Shown: positions 33,697 to 41,270 of the stretch, one piece after another | Layout: every line of letters begins with the position of its first letter | How positions within the stretch are numbered: position 1 is the stretch's first letter | From: Dyella japonica A8 | GTDB lineage: Bacteria; Pseudomonadota; Gammaproteobacteria; Xanthomonadales; Rhodanobacteraceae | DNA length: 64,000 nt | Assembly (NCBI RefSeq): GCF_000725385.1 | Contig: NZ_CP008884.1 | Coordinates: 1,922,001-1,986,000 of the forward strand | Direction: 5' to 3' | Program-made: the position numbers and the translations under genes | Notes under the pieces: model-generated | What the model was told of the DNA's origin: nothing | Database searches by the model: none | The model's input: the letters and a program-made list of their open reading frames with translations, nothing else

Positions 33697-35652
33697 TTAT
33701 GGGCTTCGTGCCGCTGGCGGCGCCTGGGCTGCACTCACCTGGCCCTGGGTCTTTTCCAGCCAATCGTTAAGCTTCGGGTCGCTGCGGAGTGACGGCTGCA
33801 GCTCCATGAGGGCGGCAATTACCGCCGCCGCTTCCTGATACCTATGGCTTTCCACCAGGTATTCGGTCAACCGTTTCCCATAGCTTGGCACGTCCGGGTC
33901 GAGCTTCAATGCCAAAATCCACTGTTCGCCTGCCAGTGCTGGGTTGCGTAGTACGGCGCCGGCCAGCTCAGCGTAGTCGGCATGAAGCGTCTCTCGCCAA
34001 GGTGCTTTCGCTGTGGCGATGGCATAGCAGGCCGCCAGTTGCTCAGCATCGATGCCGGTGTTGCCCGCGAGCCGCTGTTCCGTCAGTCGATGAAGCACAG
34101 CGAACGTATCGGGAATGAGCGGGCGTGTCTCCAGCTTGTAGCGGAGACTGTCCCACCATGGCTGTGTTGGCATGCCAGGGTGCGTGCTTGCCTCGGTCAA
34201 CAACGCCTCCTCCGGCATGGGGGAGGCATCCGGTAGGCGTGCCGCTCGTTCCAGCTCGGCAATGCTCATGCCGTAGTACCTGGATGTCGCATCGCCACCG
34301 GACATCGCCATCAGGCTGCGGGCCAGGTCTTGTGCTGCGCGAAGCGATCCCGGGTTGGTATGGGTCAGCTCGAAGGCCAGTCGAAAGGGGCTACCCCAGA
34401 CCGAGGCCCGCAGCACGGTGAGAAAAGCCAGCGTCAGCGCAAACGCACTTGCGAGCGTGAGAATCACGCGCGGATTGATTTTCTGGCTCAGGGCGTAGGT
34501 CACGTCAGCAAGGGCAAGCACGACGCCGAGCAGGGCGGGGTAGTTGCGATGCTCGAAGACCAGCTCCAGCGGCAGGGGCGCCGAGGTGAGTAGGTGCGCC
34601 ACAAAAAACCAGCCGATGCCAAAGGCCAGTAGCGGGCGTCGCCCGTATGTTGCGCAGGCGAGCATCAGGAGGGCCAGTAGCACTAGGCCGCCAAACAGCG
34701 TGGTGGCTGGTTGCAGCAGGCTGGTTGAGGCGACGTAGTTGTCGTAATAGAACGTGAGATGGTTGGAGAGCGGCAGGAGCATCCAGCCCAGATACATGGG
34801 GAGCACCCGCAGTTGGGTCAGCTCACGCTGCCATGCCGTAAAGTCGCGGCCGGCGAAATACCCCGAAAACACGTAGTGGGGCAGCACGTAGAACACGATG
34901 CCGGCGACCGCAGCCAGCGCACCGGCAGCATAGAACAGACGCCACAGTCGTTCGGAGCGGGGCGAGTCTGCCCTGAAGTGCAGGAGTGTGAGCTCCATCA
35001 GCATGGCGTAGCCTGGGGTGAGCGCGGCCGTTTCCTTGAAGGCAAAGCCGGCACTCGTAAGGGCCAGGGACAGCAGGAGCCAAGGCCACGCGCGTCTGCG
35101 TGCCATCTGCATGTGTCGAGCGCGCCAGTAAGCCAGCAAGGCAAGCAAAACGAATGAGAAGGCCAGCATTTCCATGCGCTGCACCACGTACATCACCGTG
35201 GATACCTGCAGCGGGTGGATCGCCCAGATGGCGGCGATTCCCAGGGACGCAAGCGAGCGCCGACGGGAATCCTGTGCAGGCCACGCAGCTTGCAGCAATC
35301 GCTGCGCAAGCAACAAGACCAGCAGCATGTTGACGAGGTGAATGACGAGATTGGTGAGCTTGAAGCCGAACGTGCTGCCGCCCATCGCGTAATTGAACGC
35401 GTAGGTCGCCATCGCCAGAGGGCGCTGGATGTTGGTGCGCGACCATTGCCACACCTTCACCCAGGAATGCCAATGCCAGCCGTCCACGTGGATGGCGTTG
35501 TTCTCGGCAAAGATCGGGTAGTCGTCGAAAATGAACCCGCCATGTAGTGCGGGCCAGAACGCTGCCGCGACGATGATGAGCGCCCCCAGTGCCAGAAGCG
35601 TCTTATGGAGGATGGGGCGTTCCGTGAACGACTTGCTGCTGATCGTGATCAT
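33697..35652 (-). CDS. GT-C-like multispanning membrane protein with C-terminal TPR region (pair A)
   Basis: A 651-residue paralogue of the preceding GT-C gene. Residues about 15-430 hold 10-12 membrane segments. The first loop has GGFIFDDYPIFAEN with the DD pair, followed by QRPLAMATYAFNYAMGG and FKLTNLVIHLVN. LELVFEHRNY lies in a later loop. The C-terminal 230 residues are helical, with repeats consistent with TPRs. It ends the run closest to pilA, 65 bp before the pilA stop codon on the same strand with the pilA terminator between. The local order (GT-C protein downstream of pilA) parallels the P. aeruginosa arrangement in which TfpW glycosylates the adjacent pilin. The sugar and target are unproven. 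Confidence 0.75.
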   Translation of the reverse strand: MITISSKSFTERPILHKTLLALGALIIVAAAFWPALHGGFIFDDYPIFAENNAIHVDGWHWHSWVKVWQWSRTNIQRPLAMATYAFNYAMGGSTFGFKLTNLVIHLVNMLLVLLLAQRLLQAAWPAQDSRRRSLASLGIAAIWAIHPLQVSTVMYVVQRMEMLAFSFVLLALLAYWRARHMQMARRRAWPWLLLSLALTSAGFAFKETAALTPGYAMLMELTLLHFRADSPRSERLWRLFYAAGALAAVAGIVFYVLPHYVFSGYFAGRDFTAWQRELTQLRVLPMYLGWMLLPLSNHLTFYYDNYVASTSLLQPATTLFGGLVLLALLMLACATYGRRPLLAFGIGWFFVAHLLTSAPLPLELVFEHRNYPALLGVVLALADVTYALSQKINPRVILTLASAFALTLAFLTVLRASVWGSPFRLAFELTHTNPGSLRAAQDLARSLMAMSGGDATSRYYGMSIAELERAARLPDASPMPEEALLTEASTHPGMPTQPWWDSLRYKLETRPLIPDTFAVLHRLTEQRLAGNTGIDAEQLAACYAIATAKAPWRETLHADYAELAGAVLRNPALAGEQWILALKLDPDVPSYGKRLTEYLVESHRYQEAAAVIAALMELQPSLRSDPKLNDWLEKTQGQVSAAQAPPAARSP

Positions 35653-35669
35653 GGTGGCTCATGAAAAGA

Positions 35670-35696
35670 CTAAGGCCGCCCTGTGGGCGGCCTTAG
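35670..35696 (-). terminator. Terminator-like hairpin after pilA
   Basis: A perfect 12-bp stem (CTAAGGCCGCCC with GGGCGGCCTTAG) has a 3-nt loop and lies 21 bp after the pilA stop. On the minus strand the sequence following it is TCTTTT, a weak U-tract. It probably ends the pilA transcript while allowing some read-through into the GT-C genes. Confidence 0.75.
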
Positions 35697-35717
35697 TGGG
35701 TTCAAGCGCTGGTTGCC

Positions 35718-36134
35718 TTACTGGCAGCTGGCCGGAGCGTACTTGGCCGTAACGGTGGTGGAGCACGACCAGCCGCCGCTGGTGTTGCGCGTCCATTTCA
35801 CCTGGGCGCCGCTCAGCGCGGAGTTGGCGTGGCTGCCGAAGTCCGCAATGATGGTGGCAGTCTGGCCGAAGGTGACCGCCGGCAGGTTGCCCGTGATCAG
35901 GTCCGACGAAGTGGCGGTGTTCACGCAGCTGGCGGGGGTGCCGAAGGTGGTGGCGCCAGCATTGAGGCAGTCTTCGACCGCAACCTTCAGGTCTCCGGCT
36001 TCGCCGATCACGCGGGTGACCTGCGAACGGACCACGTAGGTCTGGTACTGCGGAATGGCGATGGCAGCCAGAATCGCGATGATCGCCACGACGATCATCA
36101 GTTCGATCAGGGTAAAGCCCTTCTGGTTCTTCAT
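35718..36134 (-). CDS. pilA: Type IV major pilin
   Basis: A 138-residue prepilin with a short basic leader MKNQKG and the cleavage motif [21 protein letters not shown], followed by the conserved Glu5 of the mature protein. The mature pilin has a long N-terminal helix and a globular part, with a C-terminal disulfide loop ([14 protein letters not shown]) and two other Cys residues (in EDCLNAG and ASCVNT). PilD cleaves it and PilB/PilC assemble it. It has its own sigma-54-like promoter candidate at 36266-36281 and a 3' hairpin. GT-C genes flank it on both sides at a distance, and Ser/Thr residues near the C-terminus could be glycosylated. Confidence 0.97.
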   Translation of the reverse strand: MKNQKGFTLIELMIVVAIIAILAAIAIPQYQTYVVRSQVTRVIGEAGDLKVAVEDCLNAGATTFGTPASCVNTATSSDLITGNLPAVTFGQTATIIADFGSHANSALSGAQVKWTRNTSGGWSCSTTVTAKYAPASCQ

Positions 36135-36478
36135 GGTGGTTCCTCTTTATTGGTTAGCTAACCTTGGATTGTGCCCCTGAGCCCCGGTCCCGTACCCCCT
36201 AGGCGGATCCGGCCCCCTCACAACTCGCGTCGTCAGGAACGACCTGGCAGCTCGAGGCGGAGGGCAGCATGTTGCATGCCATTTCCGCCTTCGATGGGTC
36301 CCTGCCGTTAGGCAGGTGACCGGATTGTGCAAGGGTTGGCACTAATCAAACAAGCGGCATTTCCCTGCATCTTCTCATTACTGCGGACCGGTTCGCGGCT
36401 GCGGGATGAGCTTCATTCCTGCCGGGACAAGGAGTGTCAAACAGTGACGCTCCGGGTCACGTTTAGCCCCCTGGGCTC
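36135..36478 (-). other. pilA upstream region between the two pilin genes
   Basis: These 344 bp contain no gene. They hold the pilA ribosome site (AAAGAGG before the ATG), a 12-bp palindrome GGTTAGCTAACC (36152-36163), the sigma-54-like element at 36266-36281, and an AT-richer stretch with ACTAATCAAACAAG (36341-36354) that would suit upstream activation. Confidence 0.6.
36266..36281 (-). promoter_or_regulatory. Sigma-54-like promoter for pilA
   Basis: On the minus strand the sequence is TGGCATGCAACATGCT. Against the consensus TGGCACG-N4-TTGC[AT] it keeps the GG and GC dinucleotides at the right 10-bp spacing and mismatches only at C6 and T12. The predicted transcript start is about 120 nt upstream of the pilA ATG. 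pilA genes of Pseudomonas and Xanthomonas relatives are RpoN-dependent, which supports the call. Confidence 0.55.
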
Positions 36479-36910
36479 TCAGCCAGTGGTGCAACTGCTG
36501 GGCAGGTAGCGCGGACTCACATCCGAGACGCAAGACCAGGACCCCGATGAATTGCGATTGAGTTTGAGGTAGTGGGTCTTGAGCGCGACATGCCCCTGCA
36601 GCATGCAGGTGATGTTCCCGACACCGTTGGTCGGTGTTTGCGCCGAAATGCTCGAGCAGTTCGACGTGGTCTGGGCCAACCCCAGGTTATTGGCGTTGGC
36701 ATATACGGCGCCGTTGGTGACGCCTTGGTTGACCAGAGTCTCATAGGCGGTACGGCCAGGGGCGATTTCGGCCAGCGCTGCTGCCATCTCGGCCTTTGCT
36801 ACATACGTCTGGTACTGCGGAATGGCGATTGCCGCCAGGACGGCAAGGATCGCCACCACCACCATCAACTCGATCAGCGTAAAGCCTGCGGTAGTTCGCC
36901 GGCGCGACAT
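36479..36910 (-). CDS. Second type IV pilin-like protein
   Basis: A 143-residue prepilin with leader MSRRRTTAG and the motif [21 protein letters not shown], giving Glu5 in the mature form. Its N-terminal helix is nearly identical to that of the pilA product through IPQYQTYV, but the globular part differs (ITCMLQGHVALK, SWSCVSDVSPRYLPSSC with a C-terminal disulfide loop). It may be an alternative major pilin or a minor one. It is 344 bp upstream of pilA on the same strand and has its own good sigma-54-like promoter 36 bp from the ATG. Two pilins in tandem with separate promoters suggest differential expression. Confidence 0.93.
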   Translation of the reverse strand: MSRRRTTAGFTLIELMVVVAILAVLAAIAIPQYQTYVAKAEMAAALAEIAPGRTAYETLVNQGVTNGAVYANANNLGLAQTTSNCSSISAQTPTNGVGNITCMLQGHVALKTHYLKLNRNSSGSWSCVSDVSPRYLPSSCTTG

Positions 36911-36945
36911 ATGGGTTCCCCTGAGTATTCCTAGAGCAGGAGAAC

Positions 36946-36961
36946 AGCAGCTTTTGTACCA
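36946..36961 (-). promoter_or_regulatory. Sigma-54-like promoter for the second pilin gene
   Basis: On the minus strand TGGTACAAAAGCTGCT has the GG/GC pairs at the sigma-54 spacing, and TGG, AC and TGCT match the consensus. The predicted start site is about 25 nt upstream of the ATG at 36910, with AGGGGA as ribosome site between them. This is the better placed of the two sigma-54 candidates. Confidence 0.6.
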
Positions 36962-37015
36962 AGGGGGGCGAAGTCGGTGTTCCGGGGCCTGCCCACACTG
37001 CCAGAGTCATTGGTT

Positions 37016-37035
37016 TTCGTGACCCCGGTCACGAA
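37016..37035. promoter_or_regulatory. CRP/Clp-like palindrome
   Basis: TTCGTGACC and GGTCACGAA (9-bp perfect arms, 2-bp spacer) contain CGTGA-N6-TCACG, one base per half from the CRP consensus TGTGA-N6-TCACA. It lies 106 bp upstream of the second pilin ATG and 167 bp upstream of the S9 peptidase ATG. CRP-family regulators (Vfr, Clp) control pili in relatives, so it is a plausible site. No binding evidence exists. Confidence 0.5.
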
Positions 37036-37201
37036 GGATTGGCGAGGTAGCGCCCTTCGATCCTCCAAGGGGAGGGGGGTATGACGGAACGAGTCCGCCC
37101 GACTCATGCCTTGGACTCCCCCGTATTGTCGCATCGCGCCTTGCACCGGCCCCCTTGGGCCACTTACCGTCACCCCTTTCGCACCACCCAGGAACCCACC
37201 C

Positions 37202-39274
37202 ATGAAACCCCTGTTCGTCGCGCTGGCGCTCGCGCTGGCCGGTACCTCCGCCGTGGCCGCCGAGGTCGAAAACCACGGTGCCCATCCGTTCAATATCCGC
37301 GATCTGGTGATGATGGATCGCGTTGGCGACCCGCAGCTGTCGCCGGATGGCCGCCAGGCGCTCTATACCGTGCGCGCCACCGACTACGCCGCGAACAAGG
37401 GCATCACGTCGATCTACCTGCTCGACCTGGCCAAGGGCGGCACGCCCGTGAAGCTGGTGGAGAGGGCTTCCTCGCCGCGCTGGGCGCCGGATGGTTCGGC
37501 CATCTACTACGTCGCCGACAAGGACGGCGTGTCGCAGTTGTGGCGGCGTCCGCTCGGCGCCTCGGCCACGGCCGTGCAGGTGACGCACGCACCGGTCGAC
37601 GTGGATGGCTACAAGCTCTCGCCCGATGGCAAGAAGGCACTGCTCACCTTTGGCGTGTTCACCGACTGCGCTGATCTGGCCTGCACCAAGGAGCGCCTGG
37701 ATGGCCGCGCGAAAGACAAGGCTTCCGGCACGGTCTACGACAAGCTGTTCGTACGCCACTGGGATACCTGGGCTGATGGTCGCCGTGCCCAGCTCTTCAT
37801 CACTGATCTCGACCACCCGTCCGAACAACCGGTATTGCTCACGCGCGGCATCGATGGCGACTTGCCGAGCAAGCCCTTCGGTGACGATGCCGAGTTCAGC
37901 TTCTCGCCGGATGGCAAGACCGTGTACTTCGACGTGCGCATCGCCGGCAAGAGCGAGCCGTGGTCGACCAACTTCGACGTCTACAGCGTGCCGGCCGATG
38001 GTTCCGCCGCACCGCGCAACCTGACGGCGGAAAATCCGGCGTGGGATGCCTTCCCGGTACCGTCGCCGGACGGCAAGACGCTGTACTACCTCGCCATGAA
38101 GGTGCCCGTATCCGAGGCGGATCGCTTCCGCATCATGGCGCTGGACCTGGTCAGCGGCCAGAAGCGCGAAGTGGCGCCGGCATGGGATCGCTCCGCCGGT
38201 GGCATGCAGGTGTCGGCCGACGGCAAGACGCTCTTCGTCACCGCCGACGACAATGGCCAGCGTCCGCTGTTTGCCATCGATGTTGCCAGTGGCAAGGCCA
38301 CCACGCTGGTCACCAACGGCGAAGTGGGTGGTTACTCGCTCGGCAAGTCGTCGCTGCTGGTGCAGCGTGACGACTTGAAGCGTTCGGCCGACTTGTACAC
38401 CGTCGATCTGCAGGGCAAGGGCCTCAAGCAGGTGACGCACTACAACGCCGAGCGCCTCAAGAACACGCAGATGGGCGAGCCGGAGTTCTTCACCTTCAAG
38501 GGCTGGAACAACGAGACCGTGCAGGGTTACGTGGTGAAGCCGGTGGGCTACAAGGCCGGCAAGAAGTACCCGGTGGCCTTCATCATCCATGGCGGTCCGC
38601 AGGGTGCGATGAACAACGCATGGAGCTACCGCTGGAATCCGCAGACGTATGCGGGGCAGGGTTTTGCCGTGGTCACCATCAACTTCCACGGCTCCACGGG
38701 CTACGGCCAGGCGTTCACCGATTCCATCTCGGGTGACTGGGGCGGCAAGCCGCTGGAAGACCTCAAGGCCGGCTGGAGCGCCGCGCTGGCCAAGTACAGC
38801 TTCCTTGACGCAGACCGCGCCTGTGCGCTGGGCGCCAGCTACGGCGGTTACATGACGTACTGGATCGCCGGCGTGTGGAACCAGCCGTGGAAGTGCCTGG
38901 TCGACCACGATGGCGTGTTCGACACCCGCGCCATGTATTACGACACCGAAGAGCTGTGGTTCGAGGAACGCGAGAACGGCGGTACGCAGTACGAGCACCC
39001 GGAAAACTACGAGAAGTTCAACCCGCTCAACCACGTCAAGGACTGGCGCGTGCCGATGCTGGTGATCCACTCGGCCAAGGATTTTCGCATTCCCGACACG
39101 CAGGGCCTGGGTGCGTTCACGGCACTGCAGCGCCGCGGCATCCCCAGCAAGCTGCTGCACTTCCCGGACGAGAACCACTGGGTGCTCAAGCCGCAGAACA
39201 GTGTGCAGTGGCATGAGACGGTCAATGCGTGGCTGAAGGAGTGGACGGCGAAGGATGCTTCCCCAGCCCACTGA
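37202..39274 (+). CDS. Secreted S9 family prolyl oligopeptidase (DPP/acylaminoacyl-peptidase type)
   Basis: The ATG at 37202 gives 690 residues with a signal peptide (MKPLFVALALALAGTSAVAA). An upstream in-frame ATG at 37106 would hide the signal behind 32 extra residues and is not used. A beta-propeller of repeated SPDG blades occupies about 45-420 and an alpha/beta hydrolase about 430-690. The nucleophile is Ser546 in GASYGGY, with Asp in AKDFRIPD and His in DENHWV. It should cleave peptides in the periplasm. It is transcribed alone and ends at a strong bidirectional terminator. Confidence 0.94.
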   Translation: MKPLFVALALALAGTSAVAAEVENHGAHPFNIRDLVMMDRVGDPQLSPDGRQALYTVRATDYAANKGITSIYLLDLAKGGTPVKLVERASSPRWAPDGSAIYYVADKDGVSQLWRRPLGASATAVQVTHAPVDVDGYKLSPDGKKALLTFGVFTDCADLACTKERLDGRAKDKASGTVYDKLFVRHWDTWADGRRAQLFITDLDHPSEQPVLLTRGIDGDLPSKPFGDDAEFSFSPDGKTVYFDVRIAGKSEPWSTNFDVYSVPADGSAAPRNLTAENPAWDAFPVPSPDGKTLYYLAMKVPVSEADRFRIMALDLVSGQKREVAPAWDRSAGGMQVSADGKTLFVTADDNGQRPLFAIDVASGKATTLVTNGEVGGYSLGKSSLLVQRDDLKRSADLYTVDLQGKGLKQVTHYNAERLKNTQMGEPEFFTFKGWNNETVQGYVVKPVGYKAGKKYPVAFIIHGGPQGAMNNAWSYRWNPQTYAGQGFAVVTINFHGSTGYGQAFTDSISGDWGGKPLEDLKAGWSAALAKYSFLDADRACALGASYGGYMTYWIAGVWNQPWKCLVDHDGVFDTRAMYYDTEELWFEERENGGTQYEHPENYEKFNPLNHVKDWRVPMLVIHSAKDFRIPDTQGLGAFTALQRRGIPSKLLHFPDENHWVLKPQNSVQWHETVNAWLKEWTAKDASPAH

Positions 39275-39290
39275 GGGGTGCATTCAAGCA

Positions 39291-39327
39291 AAAAAAGAAC
39301 GGCGGCCATGGGCCGCCGTTCTTTTTT
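39291..39327. terminator. Bidirectional terminator after the S9 peptidase
   Basis: A 17-bp perfect stem including the A/T tracts (GAACGGCGGCC with GGCCGCCGTTC, 3-nt loop ATG) is flanked by A6 and T8. It serves the S9 peptidase gene on the plus strand and the GT-C gene ending at 39344 on the minus strand. Confidence 0.9.
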
Positions 39328-39343
39328 TTGAGTATCTGACGTT

Positions 39344-41035
39344 CTAGCGTGCCTGTGGCGCCTGGTTCCGTGCCGTTGTGATCGAAGCCAGGGCCTGCTT
39401 CGTCAACGGGTCATCAGGCACCAGCGATAAGGCCTCGCGAAGCACGTTCTCGGCATCGTCCGGCTTCCCTTGCAGGATGAGCATTTTCCCCGTGAGGAGA
39501 TAGTAACCGTGCAGTGTTTTCTTGTCGGAGTTGATCAGTGGAGATCGGCGGGCTCGCTCAAGTGCGAAAGCTGCTCTGTTTGGGTCGCCTTGGTTGACGG
39601 CCAGTTCAGCAATCTTGAGCATGCAGGTGACGCATGACGTGGGGTCAGCAAGAACCCGATCGCCGAGCTTCCGGGCAGACTGGTAATCCTTGTCGGTAAC
39701 GTAGGCGGTGAGGAGATTGGTCTTCGCGATCGTGGAGTGCGGGTATGCCGAAAGCGCCCAGTTCCATAGGGCCGTGTCGTTCGCCCAGTTGGGGGTGATG
39801 AGGCGGATGGCGACGATCGAAAAAGCAAGCCAGAGAAATATGCCAGCGCCTGCCAGCAAGCTGACCAGCTTTTCTGTTGCTCTCAGCTTGAGTCGCGCAG
39901 GAGCGCGCAGCATCGGCAACATGGAGCACGCCATGGCCAGCGCCATGGTGGTGTAGCGATCGTGGTAAAGGCTCAGTTCGAAATCCACGGGAATGATGTG
40001 GAGTACCGGCAACAGGGCTACCGTCATTGCAACGATGATGCTGCCAAAGACAGACTTAAACCGGAGCGTCGCATACAGACCGCCGGCTACGACGATGGCG
40101 GCCGCGGCCATCGCCAGCAGCGTCGTCAGCGTCGCCGGCCCCTGAAAGTCACCGGGCATATACGGATGGATGACGTTCATGCCGTCGACAGGCCAGATGA
40201 TGACCTTAAGGTAGTGCAGGTAAACCACGCTGATTTCGTACAGGTGTGCCACTAGGCCACCCGATGGGGAGGCGGCCTGGCCCGTGACGGAGCCCAGCGC
40301 AAAGTGCCGGAAAATCAAATAGCCGCTTCCTGCGAGTACTACACCCAGATAGGCGGGCCAGTTGCGTCCGAGCACCGTGGCGATTCGGGTGGTAAAGCGT
40401 GTGTCCTGATCACCTGAGAAGAGCATCCAGTCGAACAGGACCAGCAGGAACGGGAATGAAAGGGCTGCTTCCTTCGAGCAAGCGGCCAGGAAGAAGATGA
40501 CCGCAATGACGCTCGCCCGGTGTCCGCGTCGCTGGATGCCGAGATTTGCAATCAGGCCAAGAAGCACAAATAGCGTTACTACCAGGTCGAACTGGCATCC
40601 AACCCATGCGACGGTCTCAATAAGCGCTGGATGCAGCCCATAGATCAGCATGCAAAGTGGCGCCACCCAAGACCGGCGGGCCGCATCCATGTTAGTGAGC
40701 GTGGCGCAGCGCCAGGCCAGGACTCCTACCAGCGCCACATCGATCAGGTGGAGGGCGAGTGACACGACGTGCATGGGTTCCGGGGCGCTGTGGAACAGGC
40801 GCACCTGCATGGTAAAGAGCCCTACGACCAGCGGCCTGAAATAGTACGTCCAGGCGTTGAAGTCGCGGAAAATGTAATGCTTCCACTCGTCACCCTGGGT
40901 TAGCCAGGGTGTTTCGACGAAGCTGACCCAGTCATCCCAGACAAAACTGAAGTGGACGACAGGCCAATAGATAAGGGCAATCGCCAGCAGAGCGATCGCC
41001 CCGAGGCCATAAGTCAACCGGAACTGCATGCGCAC
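39344..41035 (-). CDS. GT-C-like membrane protein with TPR domain (pair B)
   Basis: A 563-residue protein with about 10 membrane segments (about 10-415) and a C-terminal helical-repeat domain. The first loop has FSFVWDDWVSFVETPWL with the DD pair of GT-C enzymes. LSLYHDRYTTMALA is a later loop motif. The C-terminus contains CVTCML, a CxxC within the TPR-like region. It is paralogous to the next gene (41271-42947) but not closely to the pair-A proteins, which have EHRNY in the equivalent place. The probable role is transfer of a sugar from a polyprenyl-phosphate donor, with the TPR domain binding a partner. The target is unknown. Confidence 0.72.
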   Translation of the reverse strand: MRMQFRLTYGLGAIALLAIALIYWPVVHFSFVWDDWVSFVETPWLTQGDEWKHYIFRDFNAWTYYFRPLVVGLFTMQVRLFHSAPEPMHVVSLALHLIDVALVGVLAWRCATLTNMDAARRSWVAPLCMLIYGLHPALIETVAWVGCQFDLVVTLFVLLGLIANLGIQRRGHRASVIAVIFFLAACSKEAALSFPFLLVLFDWMLFSGDQDTRFTTRIATVLGRNWPAYLGVVLAGSGYLIFRHFALGSVTGQAASPSGGLVAHLYEISVVYLHYLKVIIWPVDGMNVIHPYMPGDFQGPATLTTLLAMAAAAIVVAGGLYATLRFKSVFGSIIVAMTVALLPVLHIIPVDFELSLYHDRYTTMALAMACSMLPMLRAPARLKLRATEKLVSLLAGAGIFLWLAFSIVAIRLITPNWANDTALWNWALSAYPHSTIAKTNLLTAYVTDKDYQSARKLGDRVLADPTSCVTCMLKIAELAVNQGDPNRAAFALERARRSPLINSDKKTLHGYYLLTGKMLILQGKPDDAENVLREALSLVPDDPLTKQALASITTARNQAPQAR

Positions 41036-41223
41036 CCCCTGCGCTTGATGCGTTTGTTGCTGAATATCTCGTGGAATGTCGCGCCGACTGGCTGGTCATG
41101 GCCAATGCCGGGCTATTGTCCCGATAGTAGGGGAAGCCCGCGATGCTGGGCCAGCGATCATACTTGGGTGAAGCCAAATTCGTGACTTCGTTCCCGGCGG
41201 ACTTGGCGCCTCTTGCTGCGCCG

Positions 41224-41258
41224 GGTGCGTTCTCTCGTGGCGTTTGAGAGAACGCACC
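41224..41258 (-). other. Hairpin after a GT-C gene
   Basis: Perfect 13-bp arms GGTGCGTTCTCTC (41224-41236) and GAGAGAACGCACC (41246-41258) with a 9-nt loop, starting 12 bp after the stop of the gene at 41271-42947. No T-run follows on the minus strand, so it may be a Rho-dependent or mRNA-protecting structure. Confidence 0.6.
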
Positions 41259-41270
41259 GCCCGGTCCCTG

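Noticed and set aside
37007..39283. 758-codon open frame on the minus strand opposite the S9 peptidase gene
   Set aside because: It mirrors the peptidase gene codon for codon with a composition-driven translation; the sense strand has a catalytic triad and signal peptide.
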